A stretch of 64,000 nt of DNA from Rhodococcus_G sp042879035 (GTDB lineage: Bacteria > Actinomycetota > Actinomycetes > Mycobacteriales > Mycobacteriaceae), in NCBI RefSeq assembly GCF_042879035.1, contig NZ_JBIAOU010000021.1, forward strand, positions 17,595-81,594, given 5' to 3'. Every line of letters begins with the position of its first letter. The first letter of the stretch is position 1. Below are positions 52,468-61,069 of the stretch, in pieces. A model generated the notes under the pieces. It was not told where the DNA came from. It made no database searches and saw only the letters and a program-made list of their open reading frames with translations. The translations under genes were made by a program, and so were the position numbers.

Positions 52468-53757
52468 ATGACCACCGTCGACGAGGACACCGGCGCCGTG
52501 TCACCGACCCTGTTGGAGCGTCCGCCGCACCCGCGGACCGGCTGGCGTCGACTGCGCCGGGACGTGGGCGTCGAGTACGCCGCCAACGGACTGATCGGGC
52601 TGGTGTTCTCGTCGACCGGTCCGGTCGCGGTCATCCTCGCCGCGGGGGCCGCGGGCGGACTCGACGCGGCGGAACTGGCGTCCTGGATCTTCGGTGTGTT
52701 CGTCCTGAACGGTGTCCTCACCGTCGCGATGAGTCTCGCCTACCGGCAGCCGCTCGGGTTCGCGTGGACGATCCCGGGCACGATCCTGGTCGGCAACTCC
52801 CTGACCCACCTGAGCTGGCCGGAGGTGATCGGCGCCTTCCTCGCCACCGGAGGGCTGATCACCGCGCTCGGCGCGTCCGGACTGGTGCGACGTGCGATGT
52901 CCGCCGTGCCGATGCCGATCGTGATGGCGATGGTGGCGGGCGTCTTCCTCACCTTCGGCATCGACCTCGTCCGGGCCGTCGCCTCCGACCCGGCGATCGC
53001 GGCGCCGATGGTGATCGTCTTCCTGCTGTTCGGCGCGTCGAACCGGCTCGGACGCTACGTGCCCCCGATCCTCGGCGCCCTCGTCGCCGGGGCGATCGCC
53101 GTCGCCGTGACCGGTCGCTTCGCCCCGACGGCCGACACCGCCGGGGTGTTCGCCTCCCCCGTCTTCACCGCCCCGGTGTTCACCCCCGCGGCGCTGCTGG
53201 AGTTGGTGATCCCGCTGGCCATCACCGTCCTCGTGGTGCAGAACGGCCAGGGGGTGGCCGTGCTGACCGCGGCCGGCCACCGCCCTCCGGTCAACGTGAC
53301 CACCATCGCCTGCGGACTCTGGTCCCTCGGCGCGGCCTGCGTCGGGGCGGTGTCGACCTGCCTGACCGGGCCGACCAACGCCCTGCTGACCGCGTCCGGC
53401 CGACGCGAGCGCCAGTACACGGCCGCGGTCTGCTTCGGCCTCTGCGCGATCGTGTTCGGCTTGTTCGCACCACTGTTCGTGAACGCGATGACCGCCGCGC
53501 CGGCCGCGTTCGTCGCCACACTCGGCGGCCTGGCGATGCTGCGGGCGCTGCAGGCCGCATTCACGACCGCGTTCGGGTCGAGTCACACGATGGGCGCGCT
53601 GGTGGCGTTCGTGGTCACCGCCGCGAACCCGATGTTCCTCAACATCGGTGCCGCGTTCTGGGGACTGGCGAGCGGGATCGTCGTGTCACTGCTCCTCGAA
53701 CGCGCCGACCGGCCCGCCCGGACACCGGGAAACCGCGCGCCGGCCGGCCGGCCGTGA
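52468..53757 (+). CDS. benE: BenE-family benzoate/proton symporter
   Basis: A 429-residue membrane protein of the BenE family (related to the NCS2-like fold). It opens with DVGVEYAANGLIGLVFSSTG, with GFAWTIPGTILVGNS near residue 95 and a substrate-binding PTNALLTASGRRERQY segment near 300. A second benzoate uptake system directly behind benK is common in soil actinobacteria. The start lies 19 bp after the benK stop, so it is in the same operon. Confidence 0.92.
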   Translation: MTTVDEDTGAVSPTLLERPPHPRTGWRRLRRDVGVEYAANGLIGLVFSSTGPVAVILAAGAAGGLDAAELASWIFGVFVLNGVLTVAMSLAYRQPLGFAWTIPGTILVGNSLTHLSWPEVIGAFLATGGLITALGASGLVRRAMSAVPMPIVMAMVAGVFLTFGIDLVRAVASDPAIAAPMVIVFLLFGASNRLGRYVPPILGALVAGAIAVAVTGRFAPTADTAGVFASPVFTAPVFTPAALLELVIPLAITVLVVQNGQGVAVLTAAGHRPPVNVTTIACGLWSLGAACVGAVSTCLTGPTNALLTASGRRERQYTAAVCFGLCAIVFGLFAPLFVNAMTAAPAAFVATLGGLAMLRALQAAFTTAFGSSHTMGALVAFVVTAANPMFLNIGAAFWGLASGIVVSLLLERADRPARTPGNRAPAGRP

Positions 53758-53791
53758 CGACCCCGGGAAACGAGCAGAGGTGGCGAAGACT

Positions 53792-56545
53792 GTGACCCAG
53801 GCAACAGCGGCGCCGCGTCCGCAGTACCGTGGAGCGGTGACGGCAGCACCGGAGCTGCTCGGGCGTCGAGCCGAGCTGGACGAGCTTGCGCGGCACCGCG
53901 ATCGAGCGCACGCGGGCTCGCCCGTGCTGGTGCTGGTGGAGGGTCCGTCCGGAATCGGGAAGACCACGCTGGTGCAGCAGTTCGTCGCCGATCTGACCGG
54001 CTGGCGGGTCCGCATCGCCGGCGCCGCACCGTGGGAGACGAGCCGGTGCGGAGGCGTCGCCGAACAACTCCTGCACGCCCCGGTCCCGGACACCGATCCC
54101 GTTGCGGTGGCCGACCTGTTCCTGCACCTGGCCGAGACCCCGATCGTGATGCTCGTCGACGACGCCCAGTTCGCGGATCCCGTATCGCTGCAAGCACTCT
54201 CGTCGGCGGCACAGCGAGCGCAGGGCCGCGCGCTGCTCGTGCTGATCGTCCTCGGAGGCGAGTCCGACGTCGACGCCGACCCGACGATCCGGCACCTGCG
54301 CAGCCGCCACCACGGCACCACGGTGCACGTCGGACCACTCGGCGCCGCCGACGTCGCCCGGATCGCACTGACCCGCGCGGGCGTCGACCTGCCGCCGTGG
54401 ACCGTCCGGCACCTGCACCACCACACCGGCGGTTCGCCGCGCGCGGTGGTCGAACTGCTCGACGAGGTGCCGGCCGCGCGGTGGCGGGACTGGCAGTCGC
54501 GGTTCCCGGCACCGCGCGCGGTGGCCGCCGCCGTCGCCCGCACCCTCGCCGCCGCCGACGACGACACCAGGGCGCTCGTCGAGGCCGCCGCGGTCCTCGG
54601 CGAGAACTGCACGTCGTCCCAGGTCGCGACGCTGGCGAGGCTGCCCGATCCGACCGCCGCCGTCGACGCCGCGCACGCCGCCGGCCTACTGCGGATGTGG
54701 GAGCAGCGCGGTCTGGTCACCCTGTCGTTCCCCGATCCGATGACCCACGCCGCGGTCGCGGACGCGATCACGCCCGCGCGATGGTGCGCCCTGCACGCCC
54801 GCGCGGCGGACATGGTCGACGACGAAGGCGCCGCCCTCGTCCACCTCGTGTCCGCGACCCTGACCGCGGACTCGGCGCTGGCGGACCGCCTCGACCGGTA
54901 CGCCGCGGGCCGCGCCGACGACGGCGCCTGGGCCGACGCCGCCGAGGCCCTGATCACCGCGAGCCGGATCAGCGCGGACCGGAACCTGCGCGCCACCCGA
55001 CTGATCCGCGGCGTCGACGCCCTCACCGGCGCCGCCGACCTGCCCCAGGCGCTGATCCACGTGCCCGAACTGGAGGCGACACCCGCCGGACCACTGCGCG
55101 ACGCGGTCCTGGGCTACCTGGCGATCCAGCGGGGACGCTCCGCCGAGGCGCACCAGTTCCTCACGCACGCAGCCACATTGGTGAAGGATTCGGACGCCGA
55201 CCCCGCGGTGTCCGCGCTCGTCGCGCAACGCATGGTGCTGCACTCACTGGCCGGACTGCGCGGCCAGGACATCCTCGGCTGGGCGGATCGCGCCATCTCG
55301 CTCGTCGACGCCTCGACCCCGGCGGCCGTCGAGGCGTCCGCCATCCGCGGACTGGGACTGGCGATGACCGGGGACGTCGAACGGGCGCGGGCCTTCTACG
55401 CGGATCTGTCCGGCCACACCGGGCTCGGCGCCCAGAGCCAGCGGGTCCGGATGGCGCGCGGCTGGCTCAGTCTCGCCCTCGACGACGTCGAGAGTGCCCG
55501 CACCGAACTCGAGAGCGCCGAGCCGACACTGTTCCGGGGCGGTTCGCTGCGAATCTCGTTGTGGGCCCAGGCATGGCTGGCCCGGACGCAGTTCGCGCTC
55601 GGGGACTGGGGCGAGGCCGTCCACACCGTGGACCGGGCGTCGACCCAGCTCGACCTGTCCGGTCTCGATCTGCTGGCCCCCCTGGTGCACTGGACCGGCG
55701 CCCAGATCCACGCCCTGCGCGGCGATTGGCGGGCCGCGCACGACCATCTCGACCGTGGTCGCGCCGCGACGACCGACTACCCGCTGATGCTGGTGCCCGC
55801 GTGCCTGGCCGCCGCCCAGTGCGCGGAGGTCGCCGCCGACTACGAGGCGGTGTTGCGGCACCTGGATCCGATCCTGTCCCTGCGGGAACGCGACGCGATC
55901 GACGAGCCCGGATTCTGGCCGTGGCCGGACCTCTACGCCAACGCCCTGGTGATGACCGGCCGGGTCGACGAGGCGGACGCCTTCCTGGCGCCGCACGAGC
56001 AGCGGGCGGCGACGCGGGGCCACCGGTCGGCGATGGCCCGGCTCGGGTACGTCCGTGGTCGCATCCACGGGGCACGCGGCGACATCGACTCGGCCCGAAG
56101 GACATTCGACGGGGCGCTGGAGCGGATCGCGTCACTGCCGCTCCAGTACGACCGGGCTCGGATCAACTTCGCGTACGGCCAGACACTACGGAGAGCGGGA
56201 CGGCGACGCGACGCGGACACGGTGATCCGCACCGCCCGCGACCTGTACCAGTCACTCGGGGCGACCTCGATCGTGCTGCGCTGCGACCGGGAACTCAAGG
56301 CCGGCGGGCTCAAGGACCCGGGCCACACCGACGAGGTGGCCGCCGGCGACCTCGCCGGCCTGACGCCGCAGGAGCGCGCGGTCGCGGCCCTCGTCGCGAG
56401 CGGCGGCAGCAACAAGGACGTGGCCGGCGAGCTGTACATCTCGGTCAAGACCGTCCAGTTCCACCTGACCCGGATCTACGCCAAGCTCGGCATCCGGTCA
56501 CGCAGCGAGCTGGCGGCCCGTTTCCGCGAACAGACCCGTCCGTGA
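53792..56545 (+). CDS. Large ATP-binding LuxR-family regulator (LAL) following the ben transporters
   Basis: A regulator of about 917 residues. The N-terminal AAA/NACHT-like ATPase has Walker A VEGPSGIGKTTLVQQ near residue 52 and Walker B VMLVDDAQF near 110. A long TPR-like middle region (residues about 330-820) follows. The C-terminal LuxR HTH is LTPQERAVAALVASGGSNKD, then VAGELYISVKTVQFHLTRIY. The start is uncertain: GTG 53792 or GTG 53837. It follows benE by 34 bp in the same direction and probably activates ben and/or cat genes in response to a small inducer. Confidence 0.82.
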   Translation: MTQATAAPRPQYRGAVTAAPELLGRRAELDELARHRDRAHAGSPVLVLVEGPSGIGKTTLVQQFVADLTGWRVRIAGAAPWETSRCGGVAEQLLHAPVPDTDPVAVADLFLHLAETPIVMLVDDAQFADPVSLQALSSAAQRAQGRALLVLIVLGGESDVDADPTIRHLRSRHHGTTVHVGPLGAADVARIALTRAGVDLPPWTVRHLHHHTGGSPRAVVELLDEVPAARWRDWQSRFPAPRAVAAAVARTLAAADDDTRALVEAAAVLGENCTSSQVATLARLPDPTAAVDAAHAAGLLRMWEQRGLVTLSFPDPMTHAAVADAITPARWCALHARAADMVDDEGAALVHLVSATLTADSALADRLDRYAAGRADDGAWADAAEALITASRISADRNLRATRLIRGVDALTGAADLPQALIHVPELEATPAGPLRDAVLGYLAIQRGRSAEAHQFLTHAATLVKDSDADPAVSALVAQRMVLHSLAGLRGQDILGWADRAISLVDASTPAAVEASAIRGLGLAMTGDVERARAFYADLSGHTGLGAQSQRVRMARGWLSLALDDVESARTELESAEPTLFRGGSLRISLWAQAWLARTQFALGDWGEAVHTVDRASTQLDLSGLDLLAPLVHWTGAQIHALRGDWRAAHDHLDRGRAATTDYPLMLVPACLAAAQCAEVAADYEAVLRHLDPILSLRERDAIDEPGFWPWPDLYANALVMTGRVDEADAFLAPHEQRAATRGHRSAMARLGYVRGRIHGARGDIDSARRTFDGALERIASLPLQYDRARINFAYGQTLRRAGRRRDADTVIRTARDLYQSLGATSIVLRCDRELKAGGLKDPGHTDEVAAGDLAGLTPQERAVAALVASGGSNKDVAGELYISVKTVQFHLTRIYAKLGIRSRSELAARFREQTRP

Positions 56546-56582
56546 GTCCTTCCGGTGCGCCTGTGGGCCACAAGGACTCACG
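56541..56582. terminator. Shared terminator overlapping both stop codons
   Basis: CGTGAGTCCTT (56541-56551) pairs with AAGGACTCACG (56572-56582) around a 20-nt loop. The left arm contains the LAL stop codon and the right arm the catR stop codon, so one hairpin ends both converging genes. Confidence 0.7.
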
Positions 56583-57348
56583 GGCGCCAGCCGAGGTCGG
56601 CGCTGAGGGCGCGTCCCTTCTCGACGAGCAGGGCCGCGACCTCGTCCCGGAAGCGTTCCGGGGTCGAGCGTCCCGCGGAGGTCGAGCACGCGACCACCCC
56701 GATCACCTCGCGGCTCGCGTCCCGGACGGGTGCGGCCAGTGAGATCAGGCCCTCCTCGAGTTCCTCGGACGTCAGCGCGTAGCCCTGCTCGCGGACGACA
56801 GCCAGCGCACTGCGGAGGGCCTCGACCCCGGAGATGGTGTCGGGGGTGAGCTTGACGAACTCCGTCGCGGCGATCACGCCCTCGACGGTGTCGTCGGGCG
56901 CCCACGCCAGCAGGGCCCGGCCCATCGACGTCGCGTAGGCGGGGACCCGGGTGCCGACAGAGACGTTGATGCTCATGATCCGGCGGACCGGGACGCGCGC
57001 GGCGTAGACGACCTCGGCGCCGTCGAGCACGCCGAGCGAGGCGGACTCGCCGGTGGCCTCGGAGATCTCCATCAGCCGCGGCAGCGCCGCGCTGGTCAGG
57101 GTGTGGGAGGCCGAGTAGTGCTGGCCGATGCTCAGCACCCGCGGCGTCAACGCCCAGCGGGTGCCGTGTCCGGTCACGTAACCGAGCTTCTGCAGCGTCA
57201 GCAGGATGCGCCGGACCGCGGGGCGGGAGAGCTCGGTCGCGGTGGCCAGCTCCGCCAACGTCGGGTTGGGTCGGGTTTCGTCGAACGCGAGAAGCACCGC
57301 GAATCCCCGCTCGATGCTCTGGATGTAATCCCGGTCGTTGCCCAGCAT
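56578..57348 (-). CDS. catR: IclR-family regulator of the catechol genes
   Basis: A 256-residue IclR protein. The N-terminal winged HTH is TLAELATATELSRPAVRRIL near residue 30-50. The C-terminal GAF-like effector domain is GESASLGVLDGAEVVYAARV, RVPAYATSMGRALLAWAP, and VACSTSAGR at the end. It is divergent from catA with a repeat-rich 188-bp intergenic region, as in Rhodococcus catRABC. Relatives respond to muconate or protocatechuate. The gene name follows position and family. Confidence 0.88.
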   Translation of the reverse strand: MLGNDRDYIQSIERGFAVLLAFDETRPNPTLAELATATELSRPAVRRILLTLQKLGYVTGHGTRWALTPRVLSIGQHYSASHTLTSAALPRLMEISEATGESASLGVLDGAEVVYAARVPVRRIMSINVSVGTRVPAYATSMGRALLAWAPDDTVEGVIAATEFVKLTPDTISGVEALRSALAVVREQGYALTSEELEEGLISLAAPVRDASREVIGVVACSTSAGRSTPERFRDEVAALLVEKGRALSADLGWRP

Positions 57349-57426
57349 TCACTCCTCCTACCTGCGGTTTCCGTGACAGACGTCGGTCCGGTGTTGACAT
57401 TCCGTGTGACCCGACGCACAGTGTGT

Positions 57427-57461
57427 GTACGCAATGCGAATCTAGCGTACGCAGAGCGTAC
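57427..57461. promoter_or_regulatory. GTACGC/GCGTAC repeats in the catR-catA intergenic region
   Basis: GTACGC-AGA-GCGTAC (57447-57461) is a perfect palindrome, and another GTACGCA stands at 57427-57433, exactly 20 bp (two turns) away. They lie between the divergent starts and are the likely IclR operator. TTGACA at 57394-57399 may be a -35 box; no convincing -10 was found. Confidence 0.65.
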
Positions 57462-57536
57462 AAGCAACCCGGTTCGCGCCAGCCCCGCGACCACCCGCTT
57501 CTCGACTGAACAGTTCGAGCCCGACGAGGAGAGTCC

Positions 57537-58388
57537 ATGACCACCACCGAGAACCCGACCGCGCACGACTCGGGCAACGCCGCCACCGACAAGTTCAAGT
57601 CCGAGCGGGTCTCGGCGGACACCTCGACCGAACGCGCCGCGGCGATCTACCGCGACGTCCTCGACGCGTTCAAGGAGATCGTCCACAAGCACGAGGTCAC
57701 CTACGACGAGTACCGCGTGCTCAAGCAGTGGATGATCGACGTCGGCGAGTACGGCGAGTGGCCGCTGTGGCTGGACGTGTTCGTCGAGCACGAGATCGAG
57801 GACGTCAACTACAGCCGCAACTCCCTCGCAGGCACCAAGGGCAGCATCGAGGGCCCGTACTACGTCGCCGGATCGCCGAAGCTGGCGTCGAAGTGCACCA
57901 TGCCGATGCGCGAGCAGGACGCCGCCTGCACCCCGCTCGTGTTCTCCGGCCAGGTCACCGACCTCGAGGGCAACGGTCTCACCGGCGCCACCGTCGAACT
58001 GTGGCACGCCGACGAGGAGGGCTACTACTCGCAGTTCGCCCCCGGCATCCCCGAATGGAACCTGCGCGGCACCATCGAGTGCGACGACGAGGGCCACTAC
58101 GAGATCACCACCCTGCAGCCCGCGCCGTACCAGATCCCGAACGACGGCCCCACCGGCTGGTTCATCAAGTCCTACGGCGGCCACCCGTGGCGTCCCGCCC
58201 ACCTGCACCTGATGGTGAAGGCACCGGGCAGGCTTCCCATCACCACCCAGCTCTACTTCAAGGGCGGCGAATGGGTCGAGACCGACGTCGCGACCGCCGT
58301 CAAGCCGGAGCTCATCCTCGACCCCCAGCAGGGCGAGGACGGCAAGAACCACGTGTCGTACAACTTCGCACTCGACCCCGAGGCCTGA
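57537..58388 (+). CDS. catA: Catechol 1,2-dioxygenase
   Basis: A 283-residue intradiol dioxygenase that opens catechol to cis,cis-muconate. The N-terminal helical dimer domain (residues about 20-110) is followed by the beta-sandwich. The iron ligands are the first Tyr in IEGPYYVAGSPK, Tyr in PAPYQIPNDGPT, and the two His of PAHLHLMV. The ATG at 57537 follows GAGGAGAG. It is the first gene of catABC, and a strong hairpin separates it from catB. Confidence 0.96.
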   Translation: MTTTENPTAHDSGNAATDKFKSERVSADTSTERAAAIYRDVLDAFKEIVHKHEVTYDEYRVLKQWMIDVGEYGEWPLWLDVFVEHEIEDVNYSRNSLAGTKGSIEGPYYVAGSPKLASKCTMPMREQDAACTPLVFSGQVTDLEGNGLTGATVELWHADEEGYYSQFAPGIPEWNLRGTIECDDEGHYEITTLQPAPYQIPNDGPTGWFIKSYGGHPWRPAHLHLMVKAPGRLPITTQLYFKGGEWVETDVATAVKPELILDPQQGEDGKNHVSYNFALDPEA

Positions 58389-58398
58389 CCTCTGATGT

Positions 58399-58442
58399 GA
58401 CGCGAATGCCGGTGTCCTGTCGTCGACACCGGCATTCGCGTC
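58399..58442 (+). terminator. Perfect 18-bp hairpin between catA and catB
   Basis: Arms 58399-58416 and 58425-58442 are exact reverse complements around an 8-nt loop; no T-run follows. It lies 10 bp behind the catA stop inside what should be one operon. It may work as a partial terminator, an mRNA stabiliser or a processing site that lowers catB relative to catA. Confidence 0.7.
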
Positions 58443-58487
58443 GTCACCCCACGAGCCCGTTCCGCCCATTCGATTGTGAGCCGCTCC

Positions 58488-59615
58488 ATGTCCGACCCCG
58501 ACCTCGCGATCGTCTCCATCGAGACGACCATCATCGACGTCCCCCTGATCCGTCCGCACAAGTTCGCCACCACCACCGCCGAGAAGCAACCGATCCTGCT
58601 CGTCGCGATCACCACCGCGGGCGGCGTCACCGGCTACGGCGAGGGTGTCGTCCCGGGCGGACCGTGGTGGGGCGGCGAGTCCGTCGAGACGATGAAGGCG
58701 ATCGTCGACCGCTACATCGCGCCGTACATCACCGGACGCGGTGTCGACGAGATCACCGGCATCATGGTCGATCTCGAACGGATCGTGGCCAACGCGCGGT
58801 TCGCGAAGGCCGCCGTCGACGTCGCACTCCACGACGCCTGGGCCCGCAGCCTCGGCGTCGGTGTGCACACCCTGCTCGGCGGCGCGTTCCGCACCGGCGT
58901 CGACGTCCGCTGGGCGTTGGGCGCGGCCCCGGTCGCCGAGATCCTCGACGAGGTCGCCGAGAAGCTGGACTCCCGCCTCAACTTCGCCTTCAAACTGAAG
59001 ATGGGAGCGCTCGACCCCGCGGTCGACACCGAGCGCATCGTCACGATCGCGCAGTCCCTCGCGGGCAAGGCCGGCGTGAGCATCGACGTGAACGCGCGCT
59101 GGGACCGGTTCACCGCGCTGCGGTACGTGCCCGAACTGGTCGACGGCGGAGTCGAACTCATCGAGCAGCCCACGCCCGGAGAGCAACTCGAAGTGCTCGC
59201 CGAGATCAACCACCTCGTGTCCGCACCGGTGATGGCCGACGAGTCCGTCCACACCCCGCACGACGCGCTCGAGGTCGCCCGCCTCGGCGCCGCCGACGTC
59301 ATCGCCGTCAAGACCACGAAATGCGGTGGGCTGCAGCGCAGCAAGGAGATCGCCGCGATCGCCAAGGCCGCCGGCATCCGCTGCCACGGCGCCACGTCCA
59401 TCGAGGGCCCCATCGGCACCGCCGCGTCCATCCACTTCGCCTGCGCCGAACCCGGCATCAACTACGGCACCGAACTGTTCGGACCGCAGCTGTTCGCCGT
59501 CGAGCTGCTGCAGACCCCGCTCGACTACTCCGAGGGTCAGGTACACCTGCCCGCCGGCCCCGGCCTCGGCGTCGAACTCGACATGGACGTCGTCAAGTCG
59601 CTCGCCCGCGACTGA
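58488..59615 (+). CDS. catB: Muconate cycloisomerase
   Basis: A 375-residue enolase-superfamily enzyme that lactonises cis,cis-muconate to muconolactone. The catalytic Lys pair is in FAFKLKMGALD near residue 165. The metal ligands are in SIDVNARW, ELIEQPTPG and MADESV, and the second Lys is in AVKTTKCGGLQRS near 270. ATG 58488 is preferred; an in-frame GTG at 58476 is possible. Confidence 0.95.
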   Translation: MSDPDLAIVSIETTIIDVPLIRPHKFATTTAEKQPILLVAITTAGGVTGYGEGVVPGGPWWGGESVETMKAIVDRYIAPYITGRGVDEITGIMVDLERIVANARFAKAAVDVALHDAWARSLGVGVHTLLGGAFRTGVDVRWALGAAPVAEILDEVAEKLDSRLNFAFKLKMGALDPAVDTERIVTIAQSLAGKAGVSIDVNARWDRFTALRYVPELVDGGVELIEQPTPGEQLEVLAEINHLVSAPVMADESVHTPHDALEVARLGAADVIAVKTTKCGGLQRSKEIAAIAKAAGIRCHGATSIEGPIGTAASIHFACAEPGINYGTELFGPQLFAVELLQTPLDYSEGQVHLPAGPGLGVELDMDVVKSLARD

Positions 59616-59641
59616 TCACCACCGCAGAAGAAGGGACCCCC

Positions 59642-59923
59642 ATGGCACTGTTCCAGGTACGGATGGACGTCGCGATCCCCCGCGATCTCGACCCCGACGT
59701 CCGCGAGCAGACGGTCGCGAAGGAGAAGGCGTACTCGCAGGAGCTGCAGCGGTCCGGCAAGTGGCGTCACATCTGGCGCATCGTCGGCCAGTACAGCAAC
59801 ATCAGCATCTTCGACGTCGACTCCGCCGACGAACTGCACGAGATCCTGTGGAACCTGCCCCTGTTCCCGTACATGACCCTCGAGGTCACGCCCCTGACCA
59901 GGCACGGCAGCGACATCCACTGA
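59642..59923 (+). CDS. catC: Muconolactone isomerase
   Basis: A 93-residue ferredoxin-like decameric isomerase that converts muconolactone to 3-oxoadipate enol-lactone. Typical segments are MALFQVRMDVAIPRDLDPDV at the start, GKWRHIWRIVGQYSNISIFD in the middle, and LWNLPLFPYMTLEVTPLTRH at the end. Normal length (92-97). It is the last gene of catABC. Enol-lactone hydrolase and the later steps are not in the window. Confidence 0.96.
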   Translation: MALFQVRMDVAIPRDLDPDVREQTVAKEKAYSQELQRSGKWRHIWRIVGQYSNISIFDVDSADELHEILWNLPLFPYMTLEVTPLTRHGSDIH

Positions 59924-59952
59924 TACCCGCGGGCCTTCGGTGACCACGCGGT

Positions 59953-59998
59953 CGTGATGTCACATCGGGGTCGTGGGGTGTCCCGATGTGACATCACG
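59953..59998. terminator. Perfect 17-bp hairpin after catC
   Basis: CGTGATGTCACATCGGG (59953-59969) is the exact reverse complement of 59982-59998. It ends the cat operon. Confidence 0.8.
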
Positions 59999-60088
59999 GC
60001 ACCCGCGGCCGGCGTCCACGCCGGGCGAAACGAGGCGAACCGCCCTATCGTGAGCGTGACACACGGTCACACCAAGTAGGGGGCGAGG

Positions 60089-61060
60089 ATGCGCACAGGG
60101 GAGAACACCGTCTGGCACTGGGACGTCAGCATCCGCGCCCGCCTGATCGCCGGCTTCGCGCGAATCGTCGTCAAACCGCTGTTCACGGTCTGGCCGGCCA
60201 CCGACGCGGGGATCCGCGCGCTCGCGACGCTGGAGACGTACGTCGACCGGCTACCCACCCCGCCGCGGACCGTCGTCACGCAACTGGCACTGGGCGGTGT
60301 GCCGTGCGAGCGCATCGTCCACGGCCACGTCGCCGACGACGACCTCGCCGACGCGACGATCCTCTACCTGCACGGCGGCGGATTCGTGTTCTGCGGACGC
60401 GGCACCCATCGCAACCTCTGCGCGGTCCTGTCCGCCCGCGCCGGCGTCCCGGTCTGGTCGGTGGAGTACCGGCAACTGCCGGACGGCGGCGTCGGCACGT
60501 CGATCGCCGACGCGACGGCCGCCTACCGCGCCCTGGCCGACGAGTGCCCCGACCCGACGAAGATCATCGTCGCCGGCGACTCCGCAGGCGGGTACCTCGC
60601 GATGAAGGTCGCCGAGATCGCCGCGACGACCGGACTGCCCCGGCCCGCCGCCGTGATCGGCTACTCCCCGCTGCTGAACCTGCACCTCGAGCGGCACGAC
60701 CCGAGGTTCATGCGCAAGGACGCCTACCTCCCGATGAGTCAGGTCGCCAAGCTCAAGGACCGCTGGCTCGGCGGACCCGACGCCATCGTCGGCGTCGACT
60801 CCCCCGTCGACGCCGACCCGGCGCTGTACCCGCCCGTCTTCCTCTCCTGCGCCGAATACGAACTGATGCGACCCGACGTCGAACTGCTCACCGACCGCAT
60901 CGAGAAGGCCGGACGGCCCGTCGAAACGCACCTGTGGAGCGGGCAGATCCACGCCTTCCCGGTTCTCGGCACCGTCCTGCGCGAGAGCCGCGAACTGATC
61001 GCCCTCAGCGTCGACTTCGCCCGCCGCCAGATCGGCAGCAGGCAGCGGCGCTCGGCCTGA
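60089..61060 (+). CDS. Alpha/beta hydrolase of the hormone-sensitive lipase (HSL) family
   Basis: A 323-residue esterase. The oxyanion motif YLHGGGFVFCG is near residue 95 and the nucleophile Ser in AGDSAGGYLAM near 165. The acid residue region is near AEYELMRPDVE and the catalytic His in SGQIHAFPVLG near 290. Short-chain acyl or lipid ester hydrolysis is expected. It is preceded by the cat terminator and converges on dnaX with 9 bp between stops. Confidence 0.88.
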   Translation: MRTGENTVWHWDVSIRARLIAGFARIVVKPLFTVWPATDAGIRALATLETYVDRLPTPPRTVVTQLALGGVPCERIVHGHVADDDLADATILYLHGGGFVFCGRGTHRNLCAVLSARAGVPVWSVEYRQLPDGGVGTSIADATAAYRALADECPDPTKIIVAGDSAGGYLAMKVAEIAATTGLPRPAAVIGYSPLLNLHLERHDPRFMRKDAYLPMSQVAKLKDRWLGGPDAIVGVDSPVDADPALYPPVFLSCAEYELMRPDVELLTDRIEKAGRPVETHLWSGQIHAFPVLGTVLRESRELIALSVDFARRQIGSRQRRSA

Positions 61061-61069
61061 CCGGACCCC

